From Pseudomonas sp. 2FG (GTDB lineage: Bacteria; Pseudomonadota; Gammaproteobacteria; Pseudomonadales; Pseudomonadaceae), in contig NZ_SCMP01000006.1 of NCBI RefSeq assembly GCF_005502935.1, forward strand, positions 175,098 through 239,097: a stretch of 64,000 nucleotides of DNA, in the 5' to 3' direction. Positions 33,760 through 42,795 of this stretch are shown in pieces. How positions within the stretch are numbered: the stretch's first letter is position 1; every line of letters begins with the position of its first letter. Below the pieces are notes generated by a model. The model was not told the DNA's origin, made no database searches, and saw nothing but the letters and a program-made list of their open reading frames with translations. The position numbers were made by a program, and so were the translations under genes.

Positions 33760-33788
33760 ATTAAATAACAGTCTTGACATAAGCGCAA
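33760..33788 (-). promoter_or_regulatory. Candidate sigma-70 promoter of pilMNOPQ
   Basis: On the minus strand TTGCGC (33788-33783), a 17-bp spacer and TTTAAT (33765-33760) lie about 55 bp upstream of pilM, in the AT-rich divergent gap with ponA. Confidence 0.5.
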
Positions 33789-33813
33789 ATGGCTACCCAG
33801 GAAAAAAAACGCT

Positions 33814-33819
33814 TATAAT
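33814..33819 (+). promoter_or_regulatory. Candidate -10 element of ponA
   Basis: A consensus TATAAT lies about 75 bp before the ponA ATG. No good -35 is at the usual distance (TGGCTA at 33790 is the nearest), so the start site is uncertain. Confidence 0.4.
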
Positions 33820-33891
33820 GTGAACAGTTTTTCCCTTTTAACATCGCCTTCCGCTTAACTCTTTCTTTTATTTGGAAATCCAAAAATCTTG

Positions 33892-36327
33892 ATGCGTCTG
33901 CTGAAGTTTTTCTGGTGGTGCTGTGTCGCCGTTTTTTGTGGGCTGTTGCTCAGTTTCAGCGGCGCTTTTCTCTACCTGAGCCCTAGCCTGCCCTCCGTCG
34001 AATCGCTCCGCAGCATTCAACTGCAGATTCCCCTCCGGGTCTATAGCAGCGACGCCAAGCTGATTGCCGAATTTGGCGAGATGCGCCGCTCGCCCATCCG
34101 CTTCGCCGACATTCCACCCGATTTCATCAAAGCCCTGCTATCCGCCGAAGATGACAACTTCGCCAATCATTATGGCGTCGACCTTACCAGCCTGATGCGC
34201 GCTGCCACGCAATTATTAAAAAGCGGTCAGATTCAGTCTGGCGGCAGCACCATCACCATGCAGGTGGCGAAAAACTTCTTCCTCACCAGCGAAAAGAGCT
34301 TTTCGCGCAAGATCAATGAAATCCTTCTTGCGTTACAGATTGAGCGCGAGCTCAGCAAAGATGAAATCCTTGAGCTCTACGTTAACAAGATCTACCTGGG
34401 CAACCGCGCTTACGGCATCGAAGCCGCGGCTCAGGTTTATTACGGCAAGTCCATGCGCGACCTCAGCCTGGCGCAGATGGCAATGATCGCCGGGCTACCC
34501 AAAGCGCCGTCGCGCTTCAACCCATTAGTGAATCCGCAGCGCAGCCAAGAACGTCGCGACTGGATTCTTGGTCGCATGTACAAGCTTGGCAAGATTGACG
34601 AGGCGCGCTATCAGGCCGCCCTCCATGAGCCGATCAATGCCAGCTACCATGTCCCCACGCCGGAGCTCGCAGCCCCTTATGTCGCGGAAATGGCGCGCGC
34701 CGAAATGGTTGGGCGCTATGGCAGTGATGCCTACACGGAAGGCTTCCATGTCACCACCACGGTTCCCAGCACATTGCAGGAAGCGGCCAACAGCGCAGTC
34801 CGCAGCGGACTGATCAATTACGATCAACGTCATGGCTATCGCGGCCCAGAGACGCGCCTCCCAGGCATGACCCGCGAGGCCTGGCAACTGGAGCTAGCCA
34901 AACAGAAAACATTGAATGGCCTCGAGCCCGCGATCGTCAGCCAAGTGGAAAAAAGCGGAATTCTAGTGCTGACCCGCAGCGGCCAGGAAGAGGCGGTGAG
35001 TTGGGACAGCATGAAATGGGCGCGCCCATTCCTCAACACCAACAGCCTCGGCCCACGCCCCCAGCGGCCCGAAGATGTCACCCAGGTTGGCGACCTGATC
35101 CGCGTCCTGCGCCAAGAGGATGGCAGCCTGCTCTTCAGCCAGTTGCCTGCCGCGCAAAGCGCGCTGGTCTCTCTGGACCCGCAAAACGGAGCTATCCGCG
35201 CCCTGGTGGGCGGTTTCTCCTTCGATCAGAGCAACTACAACCGCGCCGTTCAAGCCAAGCGCCAGCCCGGCTCTAGTTTCAAACCCTTCATTTATAGCGC
35301 CGCGCTAGACAAGGGCTACACCGCCGCGACCCTGGTGAATGATGCGCCCATAGTGTTCCAGGAAGCCGGCATGGACGAAGCCTGGCGCCCGCAAAACGAC
35401 ACCAACACCTTCCTCGGCCCGATCCGCCTACGCGAAGCCCTGTACAAGTCGCGCAACCTGGTTTCGATTCGCTTACTGCAAGCCATCGGCATCGAATACA
35501 CCCTGAATTACGTCAGCCGCTTCGGCTTCAATAAGCAGGACTTGCCACGTAACTTCTCCCTGGCCCTTGGCACCGCCAACCTGACACCATTGGAGATCGC
35601 CGGCGGCTGGAGCACCTTCGCCAATGGTGGTTACAAGGTGCAACCCTATCTGATCGAACGCATCCATAGCCGTAACGGCGAGCCACTGTATATCGCCAAT
35701 CCCGCCAGGGTTCCCAGCGGCGCGACGGCCCAGGCTGGCACCGCGACTACGACCGAGCCTCCAGCCCCCAACAGCGAAAACACTGCCGAGGCCCCTGCGC
35801 CCAACCTGGAGCCCGTGGTCGCCGAGCGGATCGTCGATGCCCGCACCAGCTACATCATGACCAGCCTGCTGCAGGACGTGATCAAACGCGGTACCGGGCG
35901 CCGCGCTCTGGCGATGGGCCGCAGCGATCTGGCCGGCAAGACCGGGACCACCAACGAGTCCAAGGACAGCTGGTTCTCCGGCTACAACGCCGACTACATG
36001 ACCACGGTCTGGACTGGCTTCGACCAGCCGGAAAGCCTCGGTCGCCACGAGTTCGGCGGCACCGTCGCCTTGCCGATCTGGATGAGCTACATGAGCGCCG
36101 CGCTCAAAGACAAACCCGCGCATCTGCTGCCCGAGCCGGAAGGCTTGCTAACCCTGCGGATCGACCCCCTGAGTGGTCGCGCCGCTACGCCGGGCACGCC
36201 GGATGCTTACTTCGAGCTGTTCAAGAGTGAGGACACACCGCCACCGATGAGCGAACTCGATCCCAACCTCGCAGTACCCGGCAGCCCACTCCCGGCTGAC
36301 GAAGCCGCGCCTATCGACCTGTTCTGA
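33892..36327 (+). CDS. ponA: Penicillin-binding protein 1A
   Basis: An 811-residue bifunctional peptidoglycan synthase (class A PBP, also called mrcA). A membrane anchor at about residues 8-30 precedes the GT51 glycosyltransferase domain with Glu86 in LLSAEDDNFANHYGVD and GGSTITMQVAKN. The OB/PBP1A insert follows, then the transpeptidase domain: Ser461 in GSSFKPF (SxxK), SRN (SxN) and KTGTTNE (KTG). The ATG at 33892 is used rather than the TTG just before it. It is divergent from pilM, as in P. aeruginosa. Confidence 0.97.
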   Translation: MRLLKFFWWCCVAVFCGLLLSFSGAFLYLSPSLPSVESLRSIQLQIPLRVYSSDAKLIAEFGEMRRSPIRFADIPPDFIKALLSAEDDNFANHYGVDLTSLMRAATQLLKSGQIQSGGSTITMQVAKNFFLTSEKSFSRKINEILLALQIERELSKDEILELYVNKIYLGNRAYGIEAAAQVYYGKSMRDLSLAQMAMIAGLPKAPSRFNPLVNPQRSQERRDWILGRMYKLGKIDEARYQAALHEPINASYHVPTPELAAPYVAEMARAEMVGRYGSDAYTEGFHVTTTVPSTLQEAANSAVRSGLINYDQRHGYRGPETRLPGMTREAWQLELAKQKTLNGLEPAIVSQVEKSGILVLTRSGQEEAVSWDSMKWARPFLNTNSLGPRPQRPEDVTQVGDLIRVLRQEDGSLLFSQLPAAQSALVSLDPQNGAIRALVGGFSFDQSNYNRAVQAKRQPGSSFKPFIYSAALDKGYTAATLVNDAPIVFQEAGMDEAWRPQNDTNTFLGPIRLREALYKSRNLVSIRLLQAIGIEYTLNYVSRFGFNKQDLPRNFSLALGTANLTPLEIAGGWSTFANGGYKVQPYLIERIHSRNGEPLYIANPARVPSGATAQAGTATTTEPPAPNSENTAEAPAPNLEPVVAERIVDARTSYIMTSLLQDVIKRGTGRRALAMGRSDLAGKTGTTNESKDSWFSGYNADYMTTVWTGFDQPESLGRHEFGGTVALPIWMSYMSAALKDKPAHLLPEPEGLLTLRIDPLSGRAATPGTPDAYFELFKSEDTPPPMSELDPNLAVPGSPLPADEAAPIDLF

Positions 36328-36339
36328 GGTAGCAGCACG

Positions 36340-36375
36340 CACTAAAAAGCCCCGCAGATGCGGGGCTTTTTAGTG
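36340..36375. terminator. Bidirectional intrinsic terminator, ponA/maeB
   Basis: A perfect 16-bp stem CACTAAAAAGCCCCGC / GCGGGGCTTTTTAGTG with an AGAT loop stands between the convergent ponA and maeB. The A and T tracts make it work in both directions. Confidence 0.92.
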
Positions 36376-36389
36376 CAAGCGAAAACGCC

Positions 36390-37658
36390 TTAGCCGTTGA
36401 ACACGTCATCCACTGACTTCAGCGGATAGTGCTTCGGATAGGGCAGCGTCGCCACGCCGCTCTCGATCGCAGCCTTGGCCACGGCATCGGAAATCACGGT
36501 GATCAGGCGCGCATCCATCGGCTTCGGAATGATGTACTCGCGGCCGAACGCCAGCTTGATCCCACCATAGGCGTCGCAGACTTCCTGCGGCACCGGCAGC
36601 TTGGCCAGCTCACGCAGGGCCACGGCGGCGGCGATCTTCATCTCTTCGTTGATGCGAGTCGCGCGAACGTCCAGCGCGCCACGGAAGATGAAGGGGAAGC
36701 CGAGCACGTTGTTCACTTGGTTCGGGTAATCCGAACGGCCGGTGGCCATGATCACATCGTTGCGCGTGGCATGGGCCAGTTCCGGGGCAATTTCCGGATC
36801 CGGGTTCGAGCAGGCGAACACGATCGGATTCGACGCCATGCGCTTGAGGTCTTCGGCGCCGAGCAGATTGGCCCCGGACAGCCCCACGAACACGTCGGCG
36901 CCGTCGAGCGCATCCGACAGCGAGCGCTTGTCCGTCTCGTGAGCGAACACCGCTTTGTACTGGTTCAGGTCGTCGCGACCAGCGTGGATCACGCCCTTGC
37001 GGTCGACCATGTAGATGTTCTCGATATTCGCCCCCATGCTCACCAGCAACTTCATGCAGGAGATGGCTGCCGCGCCGGCGCCGAGGCAGACGATCTTGGC
37101 TTCCGGCAGGGTCTTGCCGACGATTTCCAGGGCGTTGAGCATGCCGGCCGCGGTGACGATGGCGGTGCCGTGCTGGTCATCATGGAACACCGGAATGTCG
37201 CACTGTTCGATCAGCGCGCGCTCGATCTCAAAGCACTCTGGCGCCTTGATGTCTTCCAGGTTGATGCCACCGAAGGTGATGGAAATGCGCTTAACGGTAT
37301 CGATGAAGGCCTGCGGGCTTTCCGAGTCGACTTCGATATCGAATACGTCGATGCCGGCGAAGCGCTTGAACAGCACACCCTTGCCTTCCATCACCGGCTT
37401 GGAGGCCAGCGGGCCGAGATTACCCAGACCGAGAATCGCTGTACCGTCGGAAATCACCGCTACCAGGTTACCCTTGCCAGTGTATTTGTAGGCCAACTCA
37501 GGATCGCGGGCGATCTCACGGACGGGCTCAGCCACACCCGGGCTGTAGGCCAGCGACAGATCGCGGGCGGTTGCAGTGGGTTTGGTCAGCTCGACACTCA
37601 GCTTCCCGGGACGGGGATTGGCGTGGTAGTCGAGAGCGGCAGTTTTCAGATCAGACAT
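36390..37658 (-). CDS. maeB: NADP-dependent malic enzyme, short form
   Basis: A 422-residue malic enzyme that decarboxylates malate to pyruvate. DLSLAYSPGVAEPVREI, DGTAILGLGNLGPLA and the catalytic/metal block FDIEVDSESPQAF-..-HDDQHGTAIVTAAG are present, followed by the NADP fold (IVCLGAGAAAISCMKLL). It lacks the C-terminal phosphotransacetylase domain of E. coli MaeB, as is usual in Pseudomonas. The start at 37658 (SDLKTAALDYH) is preferred to 37754 from family comparison. Confidence 0.93.
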   Translation of the reverse strand: MSDLKTAALDYHANPRPGKLSVELTKPTATARDLSLAYSPGVAEPVREIARDPELAYKYTGKGNLVAVISDGTAILGLGNLGPLASKPVMEGKGVLFKRFAGIDVFDIEVDSESPQAFIDTVKRISITFGGINLEDIKAPECFEIERALIEQCDIPVFHDDQHGTAIVTAAGMLNALEIVGKTLPEAKIVCLGAGAAAISCMKLLVSMGANIENIYMVDRKGVIHAGRDDLNQYKAVFAHETDKRSLSDALDGADVFVGLSGANLLGAEDLKRMASNPIVFACSNPDPEIAPELAHATRNDVIMATGRSDYPNQVNNVLGFPFIFRGALDVRATRINEEMKIAAAVALRELAKLPVPQEVCDAYGGIKLAFGREYIIPKPMDARLITVISDAVAKAAIESGVATLPYPKHYPLKSVDDVFNG

Positions 37659-37759
37659 GTTGGCATTTCCGCTTTTTTTGCTGTTGAACAGACAGGCAGC
37701 CGAGGATACGCAAGATGCAGAAACCTCACAAGACTGAGCAGTCAGCCGCGTCAAGGCCT

Positions 37760-39199
37760 CTAGCGTAAGACTTTAAGCCAATCGCCAGGACGCGGCTCGC
37801 CGCTTGGATAGAGATGATTGAGCAGGCGCAAACGGGATTCCGCGTCGGCCGGCAGCTTACTTTCCTGGGCTAACGCCGAAATGCTTTGCCCGTTTTTGGC
37901 CTTAACCATATGCAGCCGCAACGGTTGCGCGAGCTTACGCTCATCGTCCTTAAGCGGGCGAAAGCTCTTGATCACCTTGAGGAAGTTAGCGTCCTCGGTT
38001 TCCAGCGAGGCAGGCGCCTTGACCGCAGCGACAAAGAGGTAAGCCTGTGGCCCCTTGAAGAGCACCGCCACACGCCTCGCCGCACTCCCAGGCATAACCG
38101 CGGTGTAACCTTGCAGCCCCGCCTGTTGCAGCTCCTCCTCTGCCGCCAGGCGCCGCCCGCCCGCCCGCTGGCGGAGGAACTCTGCCGGCGTCTGGCCTGG
38201 CTTGGCCTGCTCCAGGCTCATGACGATAAAAGCCTGTTGATCCGCGCTATGCCCAATCAGCGCATCGGGCCGATTGAGCAGCGCCCAACCCTGCGGGTAG
38301 TTCAAGGTGAACCCCAGGCCGGCATGATAGAACTGCTGACCCCGACGCACGCCGGTTGCTTCCGAATCGCCGAACGGTAGGCCCTCCAGGTGCTGCAAAA
38401 AGACCTCCCGATTGACCTCCTGCTGCCCGCTAGCCAGGGCCCGGGCCGGACCTACCACCTGTTGCAGCCGCTGATCGTTACCCGGATGGGTATCGAACAA
38501 ACCATGGTAGCCGCTGGCCGGTGCGGGCCGGCCGCTCTTGGCCGCCTGATCGCGGGCGAAGTCGTCCTGGCTCTTCAGCACCTCCACCACTTCGATCATC
38601 GCCTGCGGGTCATAGCCGCTGCGCGCCAGGTACTGAGCCCCGAGGCCGTCCGCCTGCAACTCCATGTCGCGACCATAGCCACGGACGAAAGCCGAACCTA
38701 AAGCGCCAGTCAGATCGCCCGCCGCACCCACCCCGGTACCGATCGCGACCGCCTGCCCCAGCAGACCCCAGGCCTGCGACTGGCTCTGCTGCTGGACACT
38801 GTGACGAGCGGTGACATGGCCGACCTCATGCCCCAGCACCGCGGCCAATTCGGCTTCCGAGCTGAGGTAGGCGAGCAGCCCGCGATGGATATAGATGTAG
38901 CCTCCCGGCAGGGCGAAGGCGTTGATATCCGGGCTGTCGATCACCGTGAAGCGATAGCTCAAGTTGCTGCGATGGCTGTGTTGAGCCACGCGCTCGCCGA
39001 CTTGCTGCACATAGGCCTGGAGCTTCTCATCGGCATAGCGTGGGTATTGCTTGGCGATTTCCTGGCTGTAACTGCGACCGAGATTGAGCTCCTGCTGCTC
39101 GCTCATCATCACGAAGTTGCTCTCGCCCGTCGCCGGGTTCAGGGCACAACCACTCAACGCTGCCAACAGCAGCAGCAAAACCGACAAACGCACACTCAT
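37760..39199 (-). CDS. M48-family zinc metalloprotease, lipoprotein
   Basis: A 479-residue lipoprotein. The lipobox LSGC gives Cys18. HEVGH (124-128) is the HExxH zinc site of family M48. Downstream DMELQADGLGAQYLARSGYDP supplies the third ligand Glu. The C-terminal half (about 290-479) is a separate domain ending in a LysM-like stretch (SISALAQESKLP ... RPGDWLKVL). It resembles BepA/LoiP-type envelope quality-control proteases, which is inference. It overlaps the nuclease gene by 4 nt. Confidence 0.85.
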   Translation of the reverse strand: MSVRLSVLLLLLAALSGCALNPATGESNFVMMSEQQELNLGRSYSQEIAKQYPRYADEKLQAYVQQVGERVAQHSHRSNLSYRFTVIDSPDINAFALPGGYIYIHRGLLAYLSSEAELAAVLGHEVGHVTARHSVQQQSQSQAWGLLGQAVAIGTGVGAAGDLTGALGSAFVRGYGRDMELQADGLGAQYLARSGYDPQAMIEVVEVLKSQDDFARDQAAKSGRPAPASGYHGLFDTHPGNDQRLQQVVGPARALASGQQEVNREVFLQHLEGLPFGDSEATGVRRGQQFYHAGLGFTLNYPQGWALLNRPDALIGHSADQQAFIVMSLEQAKPGQTPAEFLRQRAGGRRLAAEEELQQAGLQGYTAVMPGSAARRVAVLFKGPQAYLFVAAVKAPASLETEDANFLKVIKSFRPLKDDERKLAQPLRLHMVKAKNGQSISALAQESKLPADAESRLRLLNHLYPSGEPRPGDWLKVLR

Positions 39200-39996
39200 G
39201 GCAACACCTCAAGCATCGCCGCATGGGTCAGAGGCAACATCCAGCGGGCTTGTCCTGCTTTTACGCCGCCACGGCGGGAGCGGTCAATCACCCAGCCGCG
39301 CGCCTCAACCCGCCGGCCAGCCAGGCCCTGCAAGCGCTTGAGATCGAATTGGCCGAGCCACTTCGGCGCGATATGCAGCACCAGAGAATCGTCCAGCTCC
39401 AGCCACAATCCGCCGCGATTGCGCTCGACCTTAGCCACCTGCCCGCGAATCAAGGCGAAGCCACCGGCACTCAGTTGCTCCGGCGTCTGCACCGGCGACT
39501 TGCGCCAGAGCCCGAGTTGTGCGGCCCGCGCAGCGCGCTCGGCGGCCTGCTGGCAACTCACCAGCGCCACATTCGGCGCCACCGCCACCAGATAGCCCAA
39601 ACCCTCGGCCAGCAACTGCGCCTCCAGATTACGCCCCTGGCGGTCATAGGCGTGCGCCAAGGTGCGGCCGTAGTGATCCTTAGCCTCGCGCCCCGGTTGC
39701 AAGCCGATACGCCCGTCGCTGGCGCCGACCAGCGCTTGCAGACGGTGCCGGGCCAGCTCGGCAAAGGGCTCGGCCGAACGCCCGTGATGCGCAAGCTCGG
39801 GGGCATTCAAGCCAATCAAACGCACGCTGCGGCCGTCGCTAAGCTTTAGCGTGTCGCCATCCACCACTCGCTGCACGCCGACGATCGGCAACCCGGCCGG
39901 CGCCGGACACAATGCCTGGGCCGGGAAAACGGCGGCGAGAGAAACGAAAAAGGCGCCCGCAAGGGACGCCTTTTTCAACAGCGCGGAGAAGCCCAT
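39196..39996 (-). CDS. Secreted thermonuclease-like protein (SNase domain)
   Basis: A 266-residue protein with a signal peptide (residues 1-28, ending FPAQA). The SNase-like OB-fold follows: VQRVVDGDTLKLSDG, VRLIGLNAPE with the metal/Arg region, and EAKDHYGRTLAHAY. The C-terminal ~100 residues are a second beta-rich region (GQVAKVERNRGGLWLELDD). The start at 39996 is set by the signal peptide; the longer frame to 40269 covers rpmE in another frame. The rpmE terminator is inside its first 17 codons. It is translationally coupled to the protease gene. Confidence 0.85.
   Translation of the reverse strand: MGFSALLKKASLAGAFFVSLAAVFPAQALCPAPAGLPIVGVQRVVDGDTLKLSDGRSVRLIGLNAPELAHHGRSAEPFAELARHRLQALVGASDGRIGLQPGREAKDHYGRTLAHAYDRQGRNLEAQLLAEGLGYLVAVAPNVALVSCQQAAERAARAAQLGLWRKSPVQTPEQLSAGGFALIRGQVAKVERNRGGLWLELDDSLVLHIAPKWLGQFDLKRLQGLAGRRVEARGWVIDRSRRGGVKAGQARWMLPLTHAAMLEVLP
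39947..39975 (-). terminator. Intrinsic terminator of rpmE, inside the nuclease coding region
   Basis: On the minus strand AAAAAGGCGTCCC, loop TTGC, GGGCGCCTTTTT: a 12-bp stem with one bulged T and a T5 end. It starts 48 bp past the rpmE stop and lies wholly within codons about 8-17 of the downstream gene. Confidence 0.8.
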
Positions 39997-40022
39997 CGGG
40001 CCTTCCGAGACAGCAAAGCCAC

Positions 40023-40238
40023 TTAGGCCTTGGAGCCGAACACACCAAAACGCTGCTTGAACTTGTCGACACGACCGCCCACGTCCAGCACTTTTTGCTT
40101 GCCGGTGTAGAACGGGTGGCACTCGTTGCACACGTCCAGGCTCAGCGGCTTGGCCAGGGTGGAGCGAGTTTCGATCACGTTGCCACAGCTGCAGGTGGCG
40201 GTGATGGCTTCGTAGGTCGGATGAATATCGGCTTTCAT
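40023..40238 (-). CDS. rpmE: 50S ribosomal protein L31, zinc-binding type
   Basis: A 71-residue ribosomal protein. Cys16, Cys18, Cys37 and Cys40 (CSCG and [13 protein letters not shown]) form the zinc site of the C+ form. The C-terminal KFKQRFG tail is typical. It is monocistronic by the terminator that follows and has a good promoter upstream. Confidence 0.97.
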   Translation of the reverse strand: MKADIHPTYEAITATCSCGNVIETRSTLAKPLSLDVCNECHPFYTGKQKVLDVGGRVDKFKQRFGVFGSKA

Positions 40239-40309
40239 GGTGTATTCCTCGGGTCTGACGTGCCGCCACCCAACACTATTGTCGAGTACCGCACGGAATT
40301 AGGCCGCGG

Positions 40310-40337
40310 ATAATACCAGAGCGCCGCAGCGACGCAA
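40310..40337 (-). promoter_or_regulatory. Sigma-70 promoter of rpmE
   Basis: On the minus strand TTGCGT (40337-40332), a 16-bp spacer and TATTAT (40315-40310) lie about 70 bp before the rpmE ATG, in the divergent gap with priA. Confidence 0.55.
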
Positions 40338-40420
40338 GTCACTCACGACGCCGGTCGTCGTCGGGCTGCGTGCTAAGATCGCGCCTCGCTTACGTCAACA
40401 GAGCCCAGGAGCTCCCTCGC

Positions 40421-42640
40421 GTGCCCGACGCCATTCTGCGCCTCGCCCTGCCCTCGCCGCTGCGCCGCCTGTTCGACTATCGGGCGCCGGCCGGCCTGCA
40501 GCGCGCCGCCTTGCAGCCGGGTATGCGCCTGCGCGTGCCGTTCGGCCGACGCGAGATGATTGGCATTCTGGTCGAGGTCAGCGATCACAGCAAGGTGCCC
40601 GCAGACAAACTGAAAGCGGCGCTGCAACTGCTCGACGCGCAGTCGCCGCTGCCCGCGGCCTTGTTCAAGTTGTGCCTGTGGACGGCGCAGTATTACCAGC
40701 ACAGCCTCGGCGACACCTTCAGCTGGGCGCTGCCGACCCTCTTGCGCCAGGGCGAGCCGGCCGAAGCCCGGCAAGAGCGCTTCTGGCATCTGACCGAAGG
40801 CGCCCGCCTCGACGATCCGCGCCTGGCTCGCGCACCGCGGCAACGGGATGCCCTGGCGACCATCGCGCAGCATCCCCAGGGTGTGCCGCACCAACTGCTC
40901 AGCCAGTTGCAGTTGAATAAAGACAGCCTCGAACTGCTGCGCGAGAAAGGCCTGGTCCGCATCGAGGTCCGCCGCCACGCCGCGGGCGCGCGCCACGCCA
41001 ACTGGCTGGCGCAGCCGGAGCTGCCGCTGAACCCCGAGCAACGCGCGGCGACCGAGGCGATTCGGGCCGGTTTCGACAGCTTCAACGCCTTTCTGCTGGC
41101 CGGGGTGACCGGCAGCGGCAAGACCGAGGTGTATCTGCAACTGATCCGCGAAACCCTGGAGGCCGGCAAACAGGCGCTGGTGCTGATTCCGGAGATCAAC
41201 CTCGGGCCGCAGACCCTGGCGCGTTTCGAGCGGCGCTTCAATGCCCGCATCGCCCTGCTGCACTCGGCGGTGAACGATCGCGAGCGGCTGGACGCCTGGC
41301 TGGCGGCGCGCGATGGCGAGGCCGACATCATCATCGGCACCCGCTCGGCACTGTTCACCCCGATGAAGAACCCGGGGCTGATCATCATCGACGAGGAGCA
41401 CGACGCCTCCTATAAACAGCAGGAAGGGTTGCGCTACCATGCCCGCGACCTGGCCTTGGTCCGCGCGCGACAGGAAAACATCCCGATCGTGCTCGGCTCC
41501 GCCACCCCCTCACTGGAAAGCCTGCAGAACGCCCACGCCGGCCGCTACGGCCTGCTGCGCCTGACCCAGCGGGCCGGCGGCGCCCAGCAACCCCGCTTCT
41601 TGCGCCTGGATATCAAGAGTCGGCCACTGGACAGCGGCATCTCCGGCCCCATGCAGCAGGCCATCGGCCAGACCCTGGCGGCCGGCCAGCAGGTGCTGGT
41701 ATTCCTCAACCGCCGCGGCTTCGCGCCGACCCTGCTGTGCCACGACTGCGGCTGGCTCGCCGAATGCCCGCGCTGCGATGCACGGATGACCGTGCACCAG
41801 CGCTCGGGCGAGTTGCGCTGCCACCACTGCGGCCATGTCGAACGCCAGCCGAGCAACTGCCCGCAATGCGCCAAGGTCGATCTGCGCCCGGTCGGCGCCG
41901 GCACCGAGCGCGCCGAAGAGCGCCTGGCCATCCTCTTCCCGAATGTCCCGGTACTGCGCGTCGACCGCGAAAGCACCTCGCGCAAGGATGCGATGCAGCA
42001 ACTGTTCACCACCATCCAGCGCGGCGAGCCGTGCATCCTGATCGGCACGCAGATGCTCGCCAAAGGCCACCACTTCCCTCGGGTGACCCTGGTGTCGATT
42101 CTGGATGCCGACGGCGGCCTATTCTCCGCCGACTTCCGCGCCAGCGAGCGCATGGCCCAACTGATAGTACAGGTCGCCGGCCGCGCCGGCCGCGCGGAAG
42201 AGCCTGGCCGGGTGATCATCCAGACCCACCTGGCCGACCACCCGCTATTGGTGCAACTGACCGAACAGGGCTATTTCGCCTTCGCCGAACAGGCCCTGAG
42301 TGAGCGCCGCGCCGCCGGCCTGCCGCCTTTTTGCCACCTCGCGCTGCTGCGCGCCGAGGCCCATAAACCCGGGCAGGCGGAAGGTTTTCTCGATGAGGCC
42401 TGCACCGAGGCCGAACACCTGCTGCGCGAGCTGAACCTCGGCGGCATCGAACTCCTCGGCCCGGTGCCGGCGCCGATGGAGCGCCGCGCCGGCCGTTATC
42501 GCGCGCAATTGTTGCTGCAGGCCAACGCCCGCGCCCCATTGCATCGCCTGCTCGGCAGTTGGCTGCTGGCGCTGGAAGCCATGCCTGCGGGTCGCGCGGT
42601 GCGCTGGTCGCTGGATGTCGACCCGATAGACCTGTTCTAG
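40421..42640 (+). CDS. priA: Primosomal replication helicase PriA
   Basis: A 739-residue 3'-to-5' helicase that restarts stalled replication forks. The N-terminal DNA-binding domain begins PDAILRLALPSPLRRLFDYR. Helicase motif I is GVTGSGKTEVYLQ and motif II is IIDEEHD. The zinc-binding Cys pairs are in CHDCGWLAECPRCD, RCHHCGH and CPQC. VAGRAGRAEEPGRV is motif VI. The start is GTG at 40421 with AGGAG nine bases upstream; the longer frame to 40370 is rejected. Confidence 0.96.
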   Translation: MPDAILRLALPSPLRRLFDYRAPAGLQRAALQPGMRLRVPFGRREMIGILVEVSDHSKVPADKLKAALQLLDAQSPLPAALFKLCLWTAQYYQHSLGDTFSWALPTLLRQGEPAEARQERFWHLTEGARLDDPRLARAPRQRDALATIAQHPQGVPHQLLSQLQLNKDSLELLREKGLVRIEVRRHAAGARHANWLAQPELPLNPEQRAATEAIRAGFDSFNAFLLAGVTGSGKTEVYLQLIRETLEAGKQALVLIPEINLGPQTLARFERRFNARIALLHSAVNDRERLDAWLAARDGEADIIIGTRSALFTPMKNPGLIIIDEEHDASYKQQEGLRYHARDLALVRARQENIPIVLGSATPSLESLQNAHAGRYGLLRLTQRAGGAQQPRFLRLDIKSRPLDSGISGPMQQAIGQTLAAGQQVLVFLNRRGFAPTLLCHDCGWLAECPRCDARMTVHQRSGELRCHHCGHVERQPSNCPQCAKVDLRPVGAGTERAEERLAILFPNVPVLRVDRESTSRKDAMQQLFTTIQRGEPCILIGTQMLAKGHHFPRVTLVSILDADGGLFSADFRASERMAQLIVQVAGRAGRAEEPGRVIIQTHLADHPLLVQLTEQGYFAFAEQALSERRAAGLPPFCHLALLRAEAHKPGQAEGFLDEACTEAEHLLRELNLGGIELLGPVPAPMERRAGRYRAQLLLQANARAPLHRLLGSWLLALEAMPAGRAVRWSLDVDPIDLF

Positions 42641-42795
42641 GAGTCTGTCAGCGCCTACAAAAGCACCGCTCAACCCTTCGCCCCGTTAGAGCAACCGACC
42701 ACTGCGGTTGGCAAGGCCGTCATGGCCACGGATAATGGCCAATTTTCCACCCGCTTCCCGGCGCACTGTCGCCCCGATGGCCGCACGAGCAGACC

